DNA from: an uncultured Winogradskyella sp.
GTDB taxonomy: Bacteria; Bacteroidota; Bacteroidia; Flavobacteriales; Flavobacteriaceae
Direction of reading: 5' to 3'
NCBI GenBank assembly: GCA_913055905.1
Contig: CAJXLB010000001.1
Location: 372,001-436,000 of the forward strand
DNA length: 64,000 nucleotides
Shown here: one piece after another, positions 18,524 to 27,225 of the stretch
How the letters are laid out: every line of letters begins with the position of its first letter
Numbering within the stretch: the first letter of the stretch is position 1
Notes under the pieces: generated by a model
What the model saw: the letters and a program-made list of their open reading frames with translations, nothing else
Database searches by the model: none
What the model was told of the DNA's origin: nothing
Position numbers and translations under genes: made by a program

Positions 18524-20761
18524 ATGACAAGAAAGAAAAAAAGGAAATCTAGAAAAAACAAGATTTCCAACCTTACCAATACCATTCTAAATTTATTAAA
18601 AAAAGAACGGAACAAAACCTTTAATTATAAACAAATTGCCTCAAAGCTTGGTGTTGATGACGCTAGCAGTCGTAATCAAATCATTAAGAAACTTCAACAA
18701 CTTAAGGCTAAAGGCGATATAGAAGAAGTTGAGCGCGGTAAATTTAAAGCTATCGTAAACACGGAGTATTTTACCGGAATTTTGGATGTGAGTGCCAAGG
18801 GTAATGGCTATATTATTTCAGATGATTTTGAGGATGATGTTTTTGTGGCTTCCAATAACCTAAACAAAGCTTTAGATGGAGATGAAGTTGAATTCTACGC
18901 CTATCGAAGGAAACATCGTGGAAAGCAAGAAGGTGAAATTACCAATATCATTAAGCGCGGAAAAACCCAGTATGTAGGAACCATTCAAGTTCAAGGGAAG
19001 AAAAATTTCGCTTTTGTAGTACCGGACAGTACAAAAATGTACACGGATATTTTTGTTCCTATCAATAAGACCAAAAAAGCTCAAGACGGTGATAAAGTTG
19101 TAGTAAGTTTAACAGATTGGCCAGAAAAGGCAAGTTCACCTTATGGTGAAGTCATTGAGGTTTTGGGTAAACCTGGCGAACACAGTACTGAAATTCATGC
19201 TATTTTGGCAGAGTATGGCTTACCTCATGAGTTTCCTAAAGAAGTTGAAGACTTTGCCAATCAATTAGATACGTCTATTACCAAAGAAGAAATTGCCAAA
19301 CGTCGCGATATGCGTAAAGATTTAACCTTTACCATAGACCCGAAAGATGCCAAGGATTTTGACGATGCCTTGTCTTTCAAAGTCTTGGATAATGGTTTGT
19401 ATGAAATTGGTATCCATATTGCCGATGTATCGCATTATGTAAGGCCAGATACGGTTTTAGATGACGAAGCTTATGAACGTGCCACCTCAATTTATTTGGT
19501 GGATAGGGTAGTGCCTATGTTGCCTGAGATTCTATCCAATAAGGCGTGTTCGCTGAGGCCTCACGAAGAAAAATACACCTTCTCAGCTGTTTTTAAGTTG
19601 AACGATAGGGGAGAGGTGAAGCACCAATGGTTTGGAAGAACAGTGACCTATAGCGATGCACGATTTGCCTATGAAGAGGCTCAAGCTATAATAGAAAACA
19701 ATCCTAACGTATCATTGGGAAGTATTGTAGCCTCTCAATTAAATACAAACATACCAGAAGAAGTGTCCTTAACTGGGAAATCCTACACTACAGACCCTAA
19801 AATTGCGGAGGCCGTTTTGGTTCTAGATCGTCTAGCTAAGAAAATGAGAGCCAAACGAATGCGCTCTGGAGCCATTTCTTTTGATAAGGTTGAAGTAAAA
19901 TTTAGCTTGGACGAAGCTAATAATCCTACAGGAGTTTTCTTTAAAACAAGTAAAGACGCCAATAAACTTATTGAAGAATTTATGCTTCTGGCAAATAAAA
20001 AGGTCTCAGAGTTTGTTGGAAAACAAAACCCTAAGAAAACCTTTGTCTATCGTGTTCACGATGAACCTGATGAGTCTAAGTTAGCACAATTGCAAACCAT
20101 TGTTGGGCGGTTTGGGCATAAATTAAATTTTAAGAATAGAAGTTCCATTTCGGCATCCCTCAACAAATTACTCACGGACGTCGTAGGAAAAAAAGAGCAA
20201 AATCTAGTGGATACGTTGGCTATACGCAGTATGGCTAAAGCCGAGTATACCACGCATAATATTGGGCATTATGGATTGGCTTTTGATTACTATAGCCATT
20301 TTACATCGCCCATTAGGCGCTATCCAGACGTGATGGCACATCGATTATTACAGCGCTATTTAGATGGCGGTAAATCCGCTAATGAAGAAGTCTATGAAGA
20401 TAAGTGTAAGCACTGCAGTAATATGGAGTATCTAGCCACCAAGGCAGAGCGCGATTCCATTAAATACATGCAAATTAGATTTATGCAAGATCATGAAGAT
20501 GACGAATTTTTAGGTGTAATATCTGGTGTAACGGATTGGGGCATATATGTTGAAATTATAGCTAATAAATGTGAGGGCATGGTAAGTATTAGGGATATGA
20601 AGGATGATACTTATGACTTTGATAAAGATCATTATGCTATGGTTGGTAGGCACACCAAAACAATGTATCAACTCGGTGATGAGGTAATCGTTAAAGTAAA
20701 AAACACAGATTTAGTTAAAAAACACCTCGACTTTTACATGATTGGTAAAGCCGAATCTTAA
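18524..20761 (+). CDS. rnr: ribonuclease R
   Basis: A 3'-5' exoribonuclease of the RNase II/RNB family, 745 residues. Order of parts: a basic N-terminus (TRKKKRKSRKNK) with a winged-helix segment (KQIASKLGVDDASSRNQIIKKL), cold-shock OB domains (about 80-235), the RNB catalytic domain starting near TIDPKDAKDFDDAL (about 266-280, holding the metal-binding Asp cluster), and a C-terminal S1 domain (GVISGVTDWGIYVEIIANKCEG). RNase R degrades structured RNA, including rRNA and mRNA fragments. It is transcribed rightward from the long intergenic region and is followed by ybjQ-like and LysE genes on the same strand. Confidence 0.97.
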   Translation: MTRKKKRKSRKNKISNLTNTILNLLKKERNKTFNYKQIASKLGVDDASSRNQIIKKLQQLKAKGDIEEVERGKFKAIVNTEYFTGILDVSAKGNGYIISDDFEDDVFVASNNLNKALDGDEVEFYAYRRKHRGKQEGEITNIIKRGKTQYVGTIQVQGKKNFAFVVPDSTKMYTDIFVPINKTKKAQDGDKVVVSLTDWPEKASSPYGEVIEVLGKPGEHSTEIHAILAEYGLPHEFPKEVEDFANQLDTSITKEEIAKRRDMRKDLTFTIDPKDAKDFDDALSFKVLDNGLYEIGIHIADVSHYVRPDTVLDDEAYERATSIYLVDRVVPMLPEILSNKACSLRPHEEKYTFSAVFKLNDRGEVKHQWFGRTVTYSDARFAYEEAQAIIENNPNVSLGSIVASQLNTNIPEEVSLTGKSYTTDPKIAEAVLVLDRLAKKMRAKRMRSGAISFDKVEVKFSLDEANNPTGVFFKTSKDANKLIEEFMLLANKKVSEFVGKQNPKKTFVYRVHDEPDESKLAQLQTIVGRFGHKLNFKNRSSISASLNKLLTDVVGKKEQNLVDTLAIRSMAKAEYTTHNIGHYGLAFDYYSHFTSPIRRYPDVMAHRLLQRYLDGGKSANEEVYEDKCKHCSNMEYLATKAERDSIKYMQIRFMQDHEDDEFLGVISGVTDWGIYVEIIANKCEGMVSIRDMKDDTYDFDKDHYAMVGRHTKTMYQLGDEVIVKVKNTDLVKKHLDFYMIGKAES

Positions 20762-20830
20762 GCGTGATATTGGATTTTAATTGAGCCTCTATTAGTTTTA
20801 TTATAAAGAAATAACACCACCGCAATTATT

Positions 20831-21130
20831 ATGATATTAACCACAACCAATTCAATAGAAGGCTTTAAAATAGTAGATTATTTAGGTATTGTTACTGGTG
20901 TTGCCTTGCATGATGAAGTTCTAGCCATGGGATTCAGTATGACTAAATACATGAAAAAAATACAGGACAGTGTTGATGCAACCAAGGAAAAAGCTTTTCA
21001 AGCCTTAACAGAAAATGCTAGGAATCTTGGCGCCAACGCTGTTGTAGGTATAAAAATTGAAATTGAATTGACCACAAGCAACTATGCTATGGTATCCGTT
21101 ACAGGAACTGCGGTAAAAGTAGCGCACTAG
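20831..21130 (+). CDS. YbjQ family (UPF0145/DUF74) protein
   Basis: A 99-residue protein of the YbjQ family, a small pentameric fold sometimes called heavy-metal-binding. Family hallmarks are the ITTTNSIEG-like N-terminus (ILTTTNSIEGFKIVDYLGIVTG) and the ENARNLGANAVVGIKIEIE segment at about residues 61-79. The molecular function is not established in the family. It lies 69 bp after rnr on the same strand. No signal peptide or membrane helix is present. Confidence 0.9.
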   Translation: MILTTTNSIEGFKIVDYLGIVTGVALHDEVLAMGFSMTKYMKKIQDSVDATKEKAFQALTENARNLGANAVVGIKIEIELTTSNYAMVSVTGTAVKVAH

Positions 21131-21253
21131 AGAAAGGCTTCCAGCATAAATCTTTTATAGGACCTACTCATGAGTAAGGTGTTCTTGGACCAAGACAACG
21201 CTCATTTAAGATTCCTTACATATTTTCTATTTTTGTGAAAACAGCCATGTTCA

Positions 21254-21937
21254 ATGATCGATGATATTTTAACGGCCATTCCTTTTGGTATTATCCTTGC
21301 TTTTACCATTGGGCCTGTATTCTTTGTATTGTTGGAAACAGGCGCTACGAAAGGCTTTAAAAGTGCTGTTATTTTTGATTTGGGAGTCATTTTTGCAGAT
21401 ATCATTTTTATACTTTTAGCGTTTTACAGTACAAATAAGCTCATTGATAAAATCAAGGATGATCCTAACTTTCTGATTTTTGGAGGCGTATTATTGGTAG
21501 TCTATGGTGTTATATCATTTATAAAAACTTCAAAGTCCTTTAGATCCATAGTAAGAGACCATCATAGGGTTAAATTACCTAAGAAGCATTATGGAAAACT
21601 CTTCGTAAAAGGGTTTCTTTTAAACTTCATAAACATAGGTGTTCTATTGGGATGGCTGGGTTTTATAGTCATTGGCACCTCGCTTACCTCGTCTGAGAAT
21701 GGTACTCTAATTTTCATCGGAACGATGTTGGTAACTTATTTTGTTACTGATCTTATAAAAATCGCTGCTGCTAAAAGGCTGAAAAGTAAGCTTACCCCAA
21801 GACGTATTTTTAAGACGAAAAAGATTATAGCTTTGGTTATTCTGGGTTTTGGTATTTTATTGCTGTCACAAGGCCTTTTCCCAAACCTCTATGAGAAGGG
21901 CAAGGAGCAAATAGATAAGGTCAACCCTATAAATTAA
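21254..21937 (+). CDS. LysE family transporter
   Basis: A 227-residue inner-membrane protein of the LysE/RhtB exporter superfamily. The family N-terminus IPFGIILAFTIGPVFFVLLETGATKGFKSAV is present, with the conserved GP in the first helix. About six hydrophobic helices follow; the loop around residues 95-118 is basic. Members export amino acids or related small molecules, but the substrate here cannot be told. The ATG at 21254 gives the family start. A terminator hairpin follows immediately, separating it from the convergent tRNA-Cys gene. Confidence 0.87.
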   Translation: MIDDILTAIPFGIILAFTIGPVFFVLLETGATKGFKSAVIFDLGVIFADIIFILLAFYSTNKLIDKIKDDPNFLIFGGVLLVVYGVISFIKTSKSFRSIVRDHHRVKLPKKHYGKLFVKGFLLNFINIGVLLGWLGFIVIGTSLTSSENGTLIFIGTMLVTYFVTDLIKIAAAKRLKSKLTPRRIFKTKKIIALVILGFGILLLSQGLFPNLYEKGKEQIDKVNPIN

Positions 21938-21964
21938 AAAATCCCCAATAAAATTGAGGATTTT
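21938..21964 (+). terminator. intrinsic terminator after the LysE gene
   Basis: AAAATCC and CAAT arms pair with ATTG and GGATTTT around an AAA loop, with one C-A mismatch, ending in a short T-run. The AAAA on the left means it can also end the tRNA-Cys transcript on the minus strand. Confidence 0.7.
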
Positions 21965-21967
21965 CTG

Positions 21968-22038
21968 AGGCGTCTAGCGGATTCGAACCGCTGTACAAGG
22001 TTTTGCAGACCTTTGCCTAGCCACTCGGCCAAGACGCC
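21968..22038 (-). tRNA. tRNA-Cys (GCA)
   Basis: On the minus strand a 71-nt cloverleaf can be folded. The 7-bp acceptor stem pairs GGCGTCT with AGACGCC, with a U discriminator base as expected for Cys. The anticodon stem AAGGT/ACCTT encloses the loop CTGCAAA with anticodon GCA. The T arm contains GGTTCGAATCC. CCA is not encoded. It is a single tRNA between the LysE terminator and folB. Confidence 0.96.
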
Positions 22039-22092
22039 TTATTTAGCGTGAGCAAATATATAAATATTTAAGGTTTTTCACCATTTAAGAGC

Positions 22093-22452
22093 TTATTTTC
22101 GCTTCTTCGTCAACTCTATCGTTACCATTTCAACATCACCACCTATTGGCGGATTTAATTTACTTACAGCAACGGTAGCTTTTTTTACCCTAGTATCTTC
22201 AGTTAAGATCCGGTTTAATATACGTTCCGCAACAGTTTCCAATAATTTAGAGGGTTTTGCCATTTCTTCCCTAATAACTTTATTTAGAAACACATAATCT
22301 ACCGTATCACTAAGGGCGTCCGTAACTGCAGAAGTGGATAAATCCGTTTTAATATTAAGATCAACCCTGTAATCACTACCAATAACACTCTCTTCCTTTA
22401 AGCAACCGTGATGGGCGTAGACCCTTATGTTTTTTAGTTTAATTGTTCCCAT
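22093..22452 (-). CDS. folB: dihydroneopterin aldolase
   Basis: A 119-residue enzyme of folate synthesis that converts 7,8-dihydroneopterin to 6-hydroxymethyl-dihydropterin and glycolaldehyde. Family motifs are VYAHHGCLKEE (about 11-21, with the conserved HG), DYRVDLNIKTDLS, DTVDYVFLNKVIREE (about 49-63) and LLETVAERILNRIL with the active-site Glu. The C-terminal VAVSKLNPPIGGDVEMVTIEL carries the conserved K-x-x-P-P segment. It lies upstream of tRNA-Cys on the same strand; co-transcription is possible but not shown. Confidence 0.95.
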   Translation of the reverse strand: MGTIKLKNIRVYAHHGCLKEESVIGSDYRVDLNIKTDLSTSAVTDALSDTVDYVFLNKVIREEMAKPSKLLETVAERILNRILTEDTRVKKATVAVSKLNPPIGGDVEMVTIELTKKRK

Positions 22453-22540
22453 ATCGCAAAAATACGGCGACGAAAGTAGTTTACTCGTTATTAAAAGGGA
22501 AATTTATACTATTAAATTTAGATAAATCTTATACTAGATT

Positions 22541-22741
22541 TTAGTTCGTGAAAAAGTCGAAAATATTACCGATTGTGCTTGTACTAGCTTTAAAAAACTC
22601 GGTATACGTACAATTTTTGCAGGTTACGGTCGTAAATTTTTTATTTTGAATGTTGAATAATTTAGAAAAAGTTCCTCCGGTTGCTTGTATTTGATCAATA
22701 TCGTAGGTTGTATTATCACACTTAGGACATCTGTAACGCAT
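22541..22741 (-). CDS. small zinc-ribbon protein (DUF2082-like)
   Basis: A 66-residue protein with four cysteines spaced as in a zinc ribbon: Cys5-x2-Cys8 (RCPKCDN) and Cys41-x2-Cys44 (TCKNCTYTE). The segment ATGGTFSKLFNIQNKKFTTV is typical of the DUF2082 putative nucleic-acid-binding zinc-ribbon family. Its function is unknown. It is transcribed divergently from glnS, whose promoter element lies about 70 bp upstream. Confidence 0.85.
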   Translation of the reverse strand: MRYRCPKCDNTTYDIDQIQATGGTFSKLFNIQNKKFTTVTCKNCTYTEFFKASTSTIGNIFDFFTN

Positions 22742-22809
22742 AGTTTTTTTGTTTTTTGATTTATGTACAACTATAGGTGTGCTATAGGCTATAAATGTTA
22801 CATTTTACT

Positions 22810-22817
22810 TAATTTTG
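22810..22817 (+). promoter_or_regulatory. -7 element for glnS
   Basis: TAATTTTG, a perfect TAnnTTTG, 51 bp upstream of the glnS ATG; no clear -33 element. Confidence 0.45.
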
Positions 22818-22868
22818 CCAGACGTTAACCTCTGTATTTTTCAAGGTTAACTTATTTAATTCAAATCG

Positions 22869-24875
22869 ATGTCAGAAGAAACAAGGTCGCTCAATTTCAT
22901 TGAGCATATCATTGAAGAAGATTTAGCAAACGGAATGCCAAAAGAGCAGTTGCGCTTTCGTTTTCCGCCAGAGCCCAATGGCTATTTGCATATTGGTCAT
23001 ACCAAGGCCATTGGCATTAGTTTTGGTCTTGGCGAAAAGTACAATGCGCCGGTTAATTTGCGTTTTGATGATACCAATCCGTCCAAGGAAGAACAAGAGT
23101 ATGTAGATGCCATAAAACGCGATATTAGTTGGTTAGGCTATAAATGGGACAAGGAACTGTATTCTTCAGATTATTTTCAGGAACTATTTGATTGGGCCGT
23201 ATTGCTTATTAAAGACGGAAAAGCGTATGTAGACAGCCAATCGTCTGAAGCAATTGCAGAACAGAAAGGCACACCAACACAAGCAGGAACCAATAGTCCT
23301 TATCGAAATCGAAGTGTTGAAGAAAACTTGGATTTATTTCTAAGAATGAAAGCTGGGGAATTTAAGGAAGGCGAACACGTCTTACGTGCCAAGATTGACA
23401 TGGCAGACCCAAATATGTTAATGCGAGACCCAATAATGTACCGTATTATGTATGCTCGTCACCATAGAACTGGTAATGACTGGTGTATTTATCCAATGTA
23501 CGATTGGACGCATGGCGAAAGCGATTATCTCGAACAGATTTCCCACTCTTTGTGCTCGCTAGAATTCAAACCACATAGAAAGCTCTATAATTGGTTTAGG
23601 GATAATGTCTTTGAGTATAGTAAAAATCAATTACCGTTAGTTCCCAAACAACGCGAGTTTGCTCGGCTAAACTTAAGTTACACCGTAATGAGCAAACGCA
23701 AATTGTTGCGTTTGGTCGAAGAGGGTATCGTTTCGGGCTGGGATGATCCGCGCATGCCCACAATTTCGGGTCTAAGACGTCGAGGTTATACACCTAAATC
23801 AATTAGGAATTTTATTGAAAAGGTTGGTGTGGCGAGACGGGAGAACATTATTGATGTTTCTTTATTGGAGTTTTGTATTCGGGAAGATTTAAACAAAACG
23901 GCTAATAGGGTAATGGCGGTACTCGATCCGGTTAAGGTTGTTATAACCAATTACCCAGAAGACAAAGAAGAATGGCTAGAGGCCGAAAATAACCAAGAAG
24001 ACGAAAACGCAGGATACAGGAAGATTCCATTTTCAAGAGAAATATACATAGAGCGTGAAGATTTTAGGGAAGAGGCAGGCAGAAAGTACTTTAGATTAAA
24101 ATTAGGTGGCGAGGTGCGTTTAAAGAACGCTTACATTATAACGGCCAATGAAGTGATCAAAGATGAAAACGGCCAAATACAAGAAATTCATTGTACCTAC
24201 GACACTAATACCGATAAGAAAGTGAAGGGAACTTTGCATTGGGTGTCTGTGAAGCATGCCATCACAGCAGAAGTGCGCGAATATGACCGCCTATTTGGTC
24301 ACGAGGCTCCAGATTCTGATAAGGAAAAAGATTTTATGGAGTTTCTTAATCCAGATTCCTTAAAGATAAAGACGGGCTATTTAGAACCCGGATTAGCTAC
24401 GGCCGAACCTGGCGATAGATTTCAATTTCAGCGCATAGGATATTTTGTGGTAGACAAAGATTCTAAGCCTAATAGTCTGATATTTAATAAAACGGTTGGA
24501 TTACGAGATAGTTGGGCCAAGAAGTCTAAACCGAGTAACAAGCCTAAAAACACACCGCAGAACAAACCGCAACAAAAGCGAAGTGCGTTGAGCCTTATCC
24601 AACAATTAGGTAAGAAATACACAAATTTACCTTTAGAAAAACAGGAAAAGGCAAAAGCAGAAATAAAACAATTAGCTCAAGATGTTTCTTATGAAGAGCT
24701 AGAACCCTTGTTTGGAACTTCAGTAAAAAAGACTGGCACCAGAATAGCTGTGATGATTACATTAAAAGAGCTCCTTAAAAATGGTTTAAAGCCAAATGAA
24801 CAAACTGCGGATTTTATAAAAACTGCGCTTAATGATGAAAATCAATTACTCGTGGAAGAGGCGAAAGGCATTTAG
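22869..24875 (+). CDS. glnS: glutamine--tRNA ligase with C-terminal YqeY-like domain
   Basis: A class I aminoacyl-tRNA synthetase of 668 residues that charges tRNA-Gln with glutamine. Residues 1 to about 560 are the synthetase: the HIGH-type motif appears in PPEPNGYLHIGHTKA (about 30-44), the KMSKS-type loop as YTVMSKRKLLRL (about 272-283), and the anticodon-binding beta-barrels follow. After a Lys/Pro/Asn/Gln-rich linker (SKPSNKPKNTPQNKPQQK) comes a helical domain of about 95 residues that resembles the YqeY/GatB tail. That fusion is known in Bacteroidota and probably aids tRNA binding. A strong terminator lies downstream. Confidence 0.97.
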   Translation: MSEETRSLNFIEHIIEEDLANGMPKEQLRFRFPPEPNGYLHIGHTKAIGISFGLGEKYNAPVNLRFDDTNPSKEEQEYVDAIKRDISWLGYKWDKELYSSDYFQELFDWAVLLIKDGKAYVDSQSSEAIAEQKGTPTQAGTNSPYRNRSVEENLDLFLRMKAGEFKEGEHVLRAKIDMADPNMLMRDPIMYRIMYARHHRTGNDWCIYPMYDWTHGESDYLEQISHSLCSLEFKPHRKLYNWFRDNVFEYSKNQLPLVPKQREFARLNLSYTVMSKRKLLRLVEEGIVSGWDDPRMPTISGLRRRGYTPKSIRNFIEKVGVARRENIIDVSLLEFCIREDLNKTANRVMAVLDPVKVVITNYPEDKEEWLEAENNQEDENAGYRKIPFSREIYIEREDFREEAGRKYFRLKLGGEVRLKNAYIITANEVIKDENGQIQEIHCTYDTNTDKKVKGTLHWVSVKHAITAEVREYDRLFGHEAPDSDKEKDFMEFLNPDSLKIKTGYLEPGLATAEPGDRFQFQRIGYFVVDKDSKPNSLIFNKTVGLRDSWAKKSKPSNKPKNTPQNKPQQKRSALSLIQQLGKKYTNLPLEKQEKAKAEIKQLAQDVSYEELEPLFGTSVKKTGTRIAVMITLKELLKNGLKPNEQTADFIKTALNDENQLLVEEAKGI

Positions 24876-24906
24876 CATCTAAATGACATAAGGTTTTATA
24901 TTATAG

Positions 24907-24936
24907 ACCCCTAAGTATTGTCTTAGGGGTTTTTTT
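24907..24936 (+). terminator. intrinsic terminator after glnS
   Basis: Perfect 9-bp stem ACCCCTAAG / CTTAGGGGT with a 6-nt loop, followed by TTTTTT. Confidence 0.93.
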
Positions 24937-24971
24937 GTACCTTTCAGAGACTAACTAAAATCTTTCAAACT

Positions 24972-25460
24972 ATGGAAATCCCTGTAAATCCTGTTGCCAT
25001 ACCATTGGCGGCTGTAGCGGCTTTGGTCATCGGAGCCGTTTGGTACAATCCAAATATTGGTTTTGGGCGTATTTGGATGCGTGAGTCCGGTATGACAGAA
25101 GAAAAGATGAGATCCGGAAAAATCGGAATTATTTTCGCTCTGGTATTATTATTTGCTGCTCTTTTGGCCGTGCTTTTAATGCAATTTGTCAATCACCAAT
25201 TTGGAGCCTTTGGCATGGTAGGAGCAAAACCCGAATTAGCAAAACCGTCTTATGACGCCTTTATGAGCGATTATGGCAATGCTTTTAGAACCTTTAAACA
25301 CGGCGCTTTACATGGCGCTATTTTTGGCGTTTTGGGAGCGTTGCCAATTTTGGGAACAATTGCTCTTTTTGAGCGTAAGAGTGCTAAATATATTTTGGTG
25401 AATTCAGGATATTGGATTGTCACCACAACCGTAATGGGTGCTATTTTATGCGGCCTATAA
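24972..25460 (+). CDS. DUF1761 domain-containing membrane protein
   Basis: A 162-residue protein with about four membrane helices. The start NPVAIPLAAVAALVIGAVWY and the GxxWM segment (NIGFGRIWMRESGMTEEKM) are hallmarks of DUF1761, a family of unknown function. The C-terminal part has HGALHGAIFGVLGALPILG and YWIVTTTVMGAILCG, also family-typical. It stands alone between two terminators, so it is probably monocistronic. Confidence 0.85.
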   Translation: MEIPVNPVAIPLAAVAALVIGAVWYNPNIGFGRIWMRESGMTEEKMRSGKIGIIFALVLLFAALLAVLLMQFVNHQFGAFGMVGAKPELAKPSYDAFMSDYGNAFRTFKHGALHGAIFGVLGALPILGTIALFERKSAKYILVNSGYWIVTTTVMGAILCGL

Positions 25461-25492
25461 CCTAGACACAAGCATCACCTTAAAAATGATTA

Positions 25493-25527
25493 AAGAGTAG
25501 TATCTCGTATGGATACTATTCTTTTTT
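25493..25527 (+). terminator. terminator-like hairpin after DUF1761
   Basis: AAGAGTAGTATC pairs with GATACTATTCTT (one G-T wobble) around a 7-nt loop, followed by four T residues. It overlaps the last codons of the convergent SPFH gene. Confidence 0.75.
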
Positions 25528-26439
25528 GTTATTAGCATTTTTCATGGCCTCACCAATTTGATTGCTCGCCGTAAAACTAGCCACCATATCATTCAACATA
25601 TTGCTGCCGGCTTGAGGCGCATTGGGCAATAGAATCAGGTTGCTATTGGTTTCCTCGCCAAGGGATTGCAAAGTGTCATAATGTTGGGTAACAACAATCA
25701 AAGCAGAGGCTTCTTGCGAGTTTATTCCAACTCGGTTTAAGACTTCCACAGACTCTTCGAGACCTCGAGCAATTTCTCGACGTTGGTCCGCAATACCTTG
25801 TCCTTGGAGGCGTTTACTTTCGGCTTCTGCTTTAGCTTTTTCCACGATAAGAATGCGCGCTGCATCACCTTCAAATTGAGCCGCAATTTTTTCACGCTCA
25901 GAAGCATTGATTCTATTCATAGCTGCTTTTACTTGAGCGTCTGGATCTATATCAGTAACTAACGTTTTTATGATATCATAACCGTATTCAGACATATATT
26001 CTTGTAATTCGCGTTTTACTGCTATCGCGATATCATCCTTTTTCACAAAAACATCATCGAGCTTCATTTTAGGTACTTCGGCCCGTACTACATCAAATAC
26101 AAATGAAGTGATTTGGTCATGAGGGTACTCTAGCTTATAAAAGGCGTCATAGACTTGTCCTCTTAAAACTACAAATTGCACTGATACCTTAATTTTCACG
26201 AAAACATCGTCTAGCGTTTTCGTTTCTATGATAACATCCAATTGCTGAATTCTAAGACTTAACCTGCCCGCAACCCTGTCCACCAAAGGAATTTTCATTT
26301 GTAAACCAGATTGTCTAATGCTTTGAAAGCGCCCAAAGCGCTCAATAATAGCAGCGGTTTGCTGCTTTACAATAAAAAATGACGAAATGAGGATAACAAG
26401 CCCCAAGAAAATAACTGGATAAACTAGAAAATTGCCCAT
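25516..26439 (-). CDS. SPFH/band 7 domain protein (stomatin-like)
   Basis: A 307-residue membrane-anchored protein. One N-terminal helix (FLVYPVIFLGLVILISSFFIV) is followed by the SPFH/band 7 domain (residues about 28-200: IIERFGRFQSIRQSGLQMKIP, VKVSVQFVV, YDIIKTLVTDIDPD). A charged helical region comes next (AKAEAESKRLQGQGIADQ, about 205-235), then a short C-terminal tail. Such proteins form oligomeric scaffolds at membrane microdomains and often modulate proteases or membrane proteins. No NfeD-type or protease partner lies beside it. Confidence 0.92.
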   Translation of the reverse strand: MGNFLVYPVIFLGLVILISSFFIVKQQTAAIIERFGRFQSIRQSGLQMKIPLVDRVAGRLSLRIQQLDVIIETKTLDDVFVKIKVSVQFVVLRGQVYDAFYKLEYPHDQITSFVFDVVRAEVPKMKLDDVFVKKDDIAIAVKRELQEYMSEYGYDIIKTLVTDIDPDAQVKAAMNRINASEREKIAAQFEGDAARILIVEKAKAEAESKRLQGQGIADQRREIARGLEESVEVLNRVGINSQEASALIVVTQHYDTLQSLGEETNSNLILLPNAPQAGSNMLNDMVASFTASNQIGEAMKNANNKKE

Positions 26440-26501
26440 GATAAAATATTTTAAATGTGTTGAATACGTTTATAAATTTAAGTAATATTAATTCTTTTTA
26501 G

Positions 26502-26509
26502 TACGTTTG
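26502..26509 (+). promoter_or_regulatory. -7 element for the PorT-like gene
   Basis: TACGTTTG, a perfect TAnnTTTG, 22 bp upstream of the ATG at 26532. Confidence 0.5.
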
Positions 26510-26531
26510 TTGCAATAAGCTCCAAATCAAC

Positions 26532-27209
26532 ATGAAAAGACTTAAAGTCGCACTATTAGTAGCCATTACCCTAGGTTTTGTTACAGCATCATATGCACAA
26601 CATAAGCGGTATGTTATTAGAAACGGCATTGGCTTGCAAGGAGGGTTGACGCAGTTTGACATTTTAACTGACAATTTTAAAACAAAATCCCAGACGGGCT
26701 ATATTGGAGGATTAACAGCGTGGGTAGATATTCCTCATAAATGGTACAACGTAAGTTATAATATTCAATTATCTGAAAACAATGTAGATATCGCTGCCAC
26801 TCCCATAAACAGCAATCTTAATGAATATGTGTCATTTAAATTACTAACAGCACAGATCTCTTTTTTATTCCATGCTAAATTAATTGGCAACAATCTCACT
26901 CTCGATATTGGTCCGATGCTTCAGTATAATGGTCAGCTAGAATTAAAGGATGAAAGCAACGAAGGCCTTATCATATCAGGCTATAATGATTTACGAACAG
27001 AGGATATTGAGGATATCACTAGGTTTAATGTAAATGGCGCTGTTGGAATTTCAGCTGGCTTTGGCAGATTCGCCTTGCGAGGCCAGTACATTTATGGTTT
27101 TACCAACCTTTTGGGCAGGCTCAACGATGCTAACTTAAATGTGCCTAACAATGAAAAATTTAAGGGCAATCAATCTATGTTTTCATTGACCGCCCTCTTG
27201 TTTTTTTAA
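26532..27209 (+). CDS. PorT-like outer membrane beta-barrel protein
   Basis: A 225-residue secreted protein with a signal peptide (KVALLVAITLGFVTASYAQ). The rest alternates short amphipathic strands ending with aromatic residues (FSLTALLFF at the C-terminus), as in small outer membrane barrels of the PorT/OMP_b-brl family. GIGLQGGLTQFDIL and WVDIPHKWYNVSYNIQLSEN resemble PorT-family strands. PorT itself is linked to type IX secretion, but this family is broad and that role is not established here. It is transcribed convergently with gltX, with 16 bp between the stops. Confidence 0.75.
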   Translation: MKRLKVALLVAITLGFVTASYAQHKRYVIRNGIGLQGGLTQFDILTDNFKTKSQTGYIGGLTAWVDIPHKWYNVSYNIQLSENNVDIAATPINSNLNEYVSFKLLTAQISFLFHAKLIGNNLTLDIGPMLQYNGQLELKDESNEGLIISGYNDLRTEDIEDITRFNVNGAVGISAGFGRFALRGQYIYGFTNLLGRLNDANLNVPNNEKFKGNQSMFSLTALLFF

Positions 27210-27225
27210 TCAACCCTATAATATG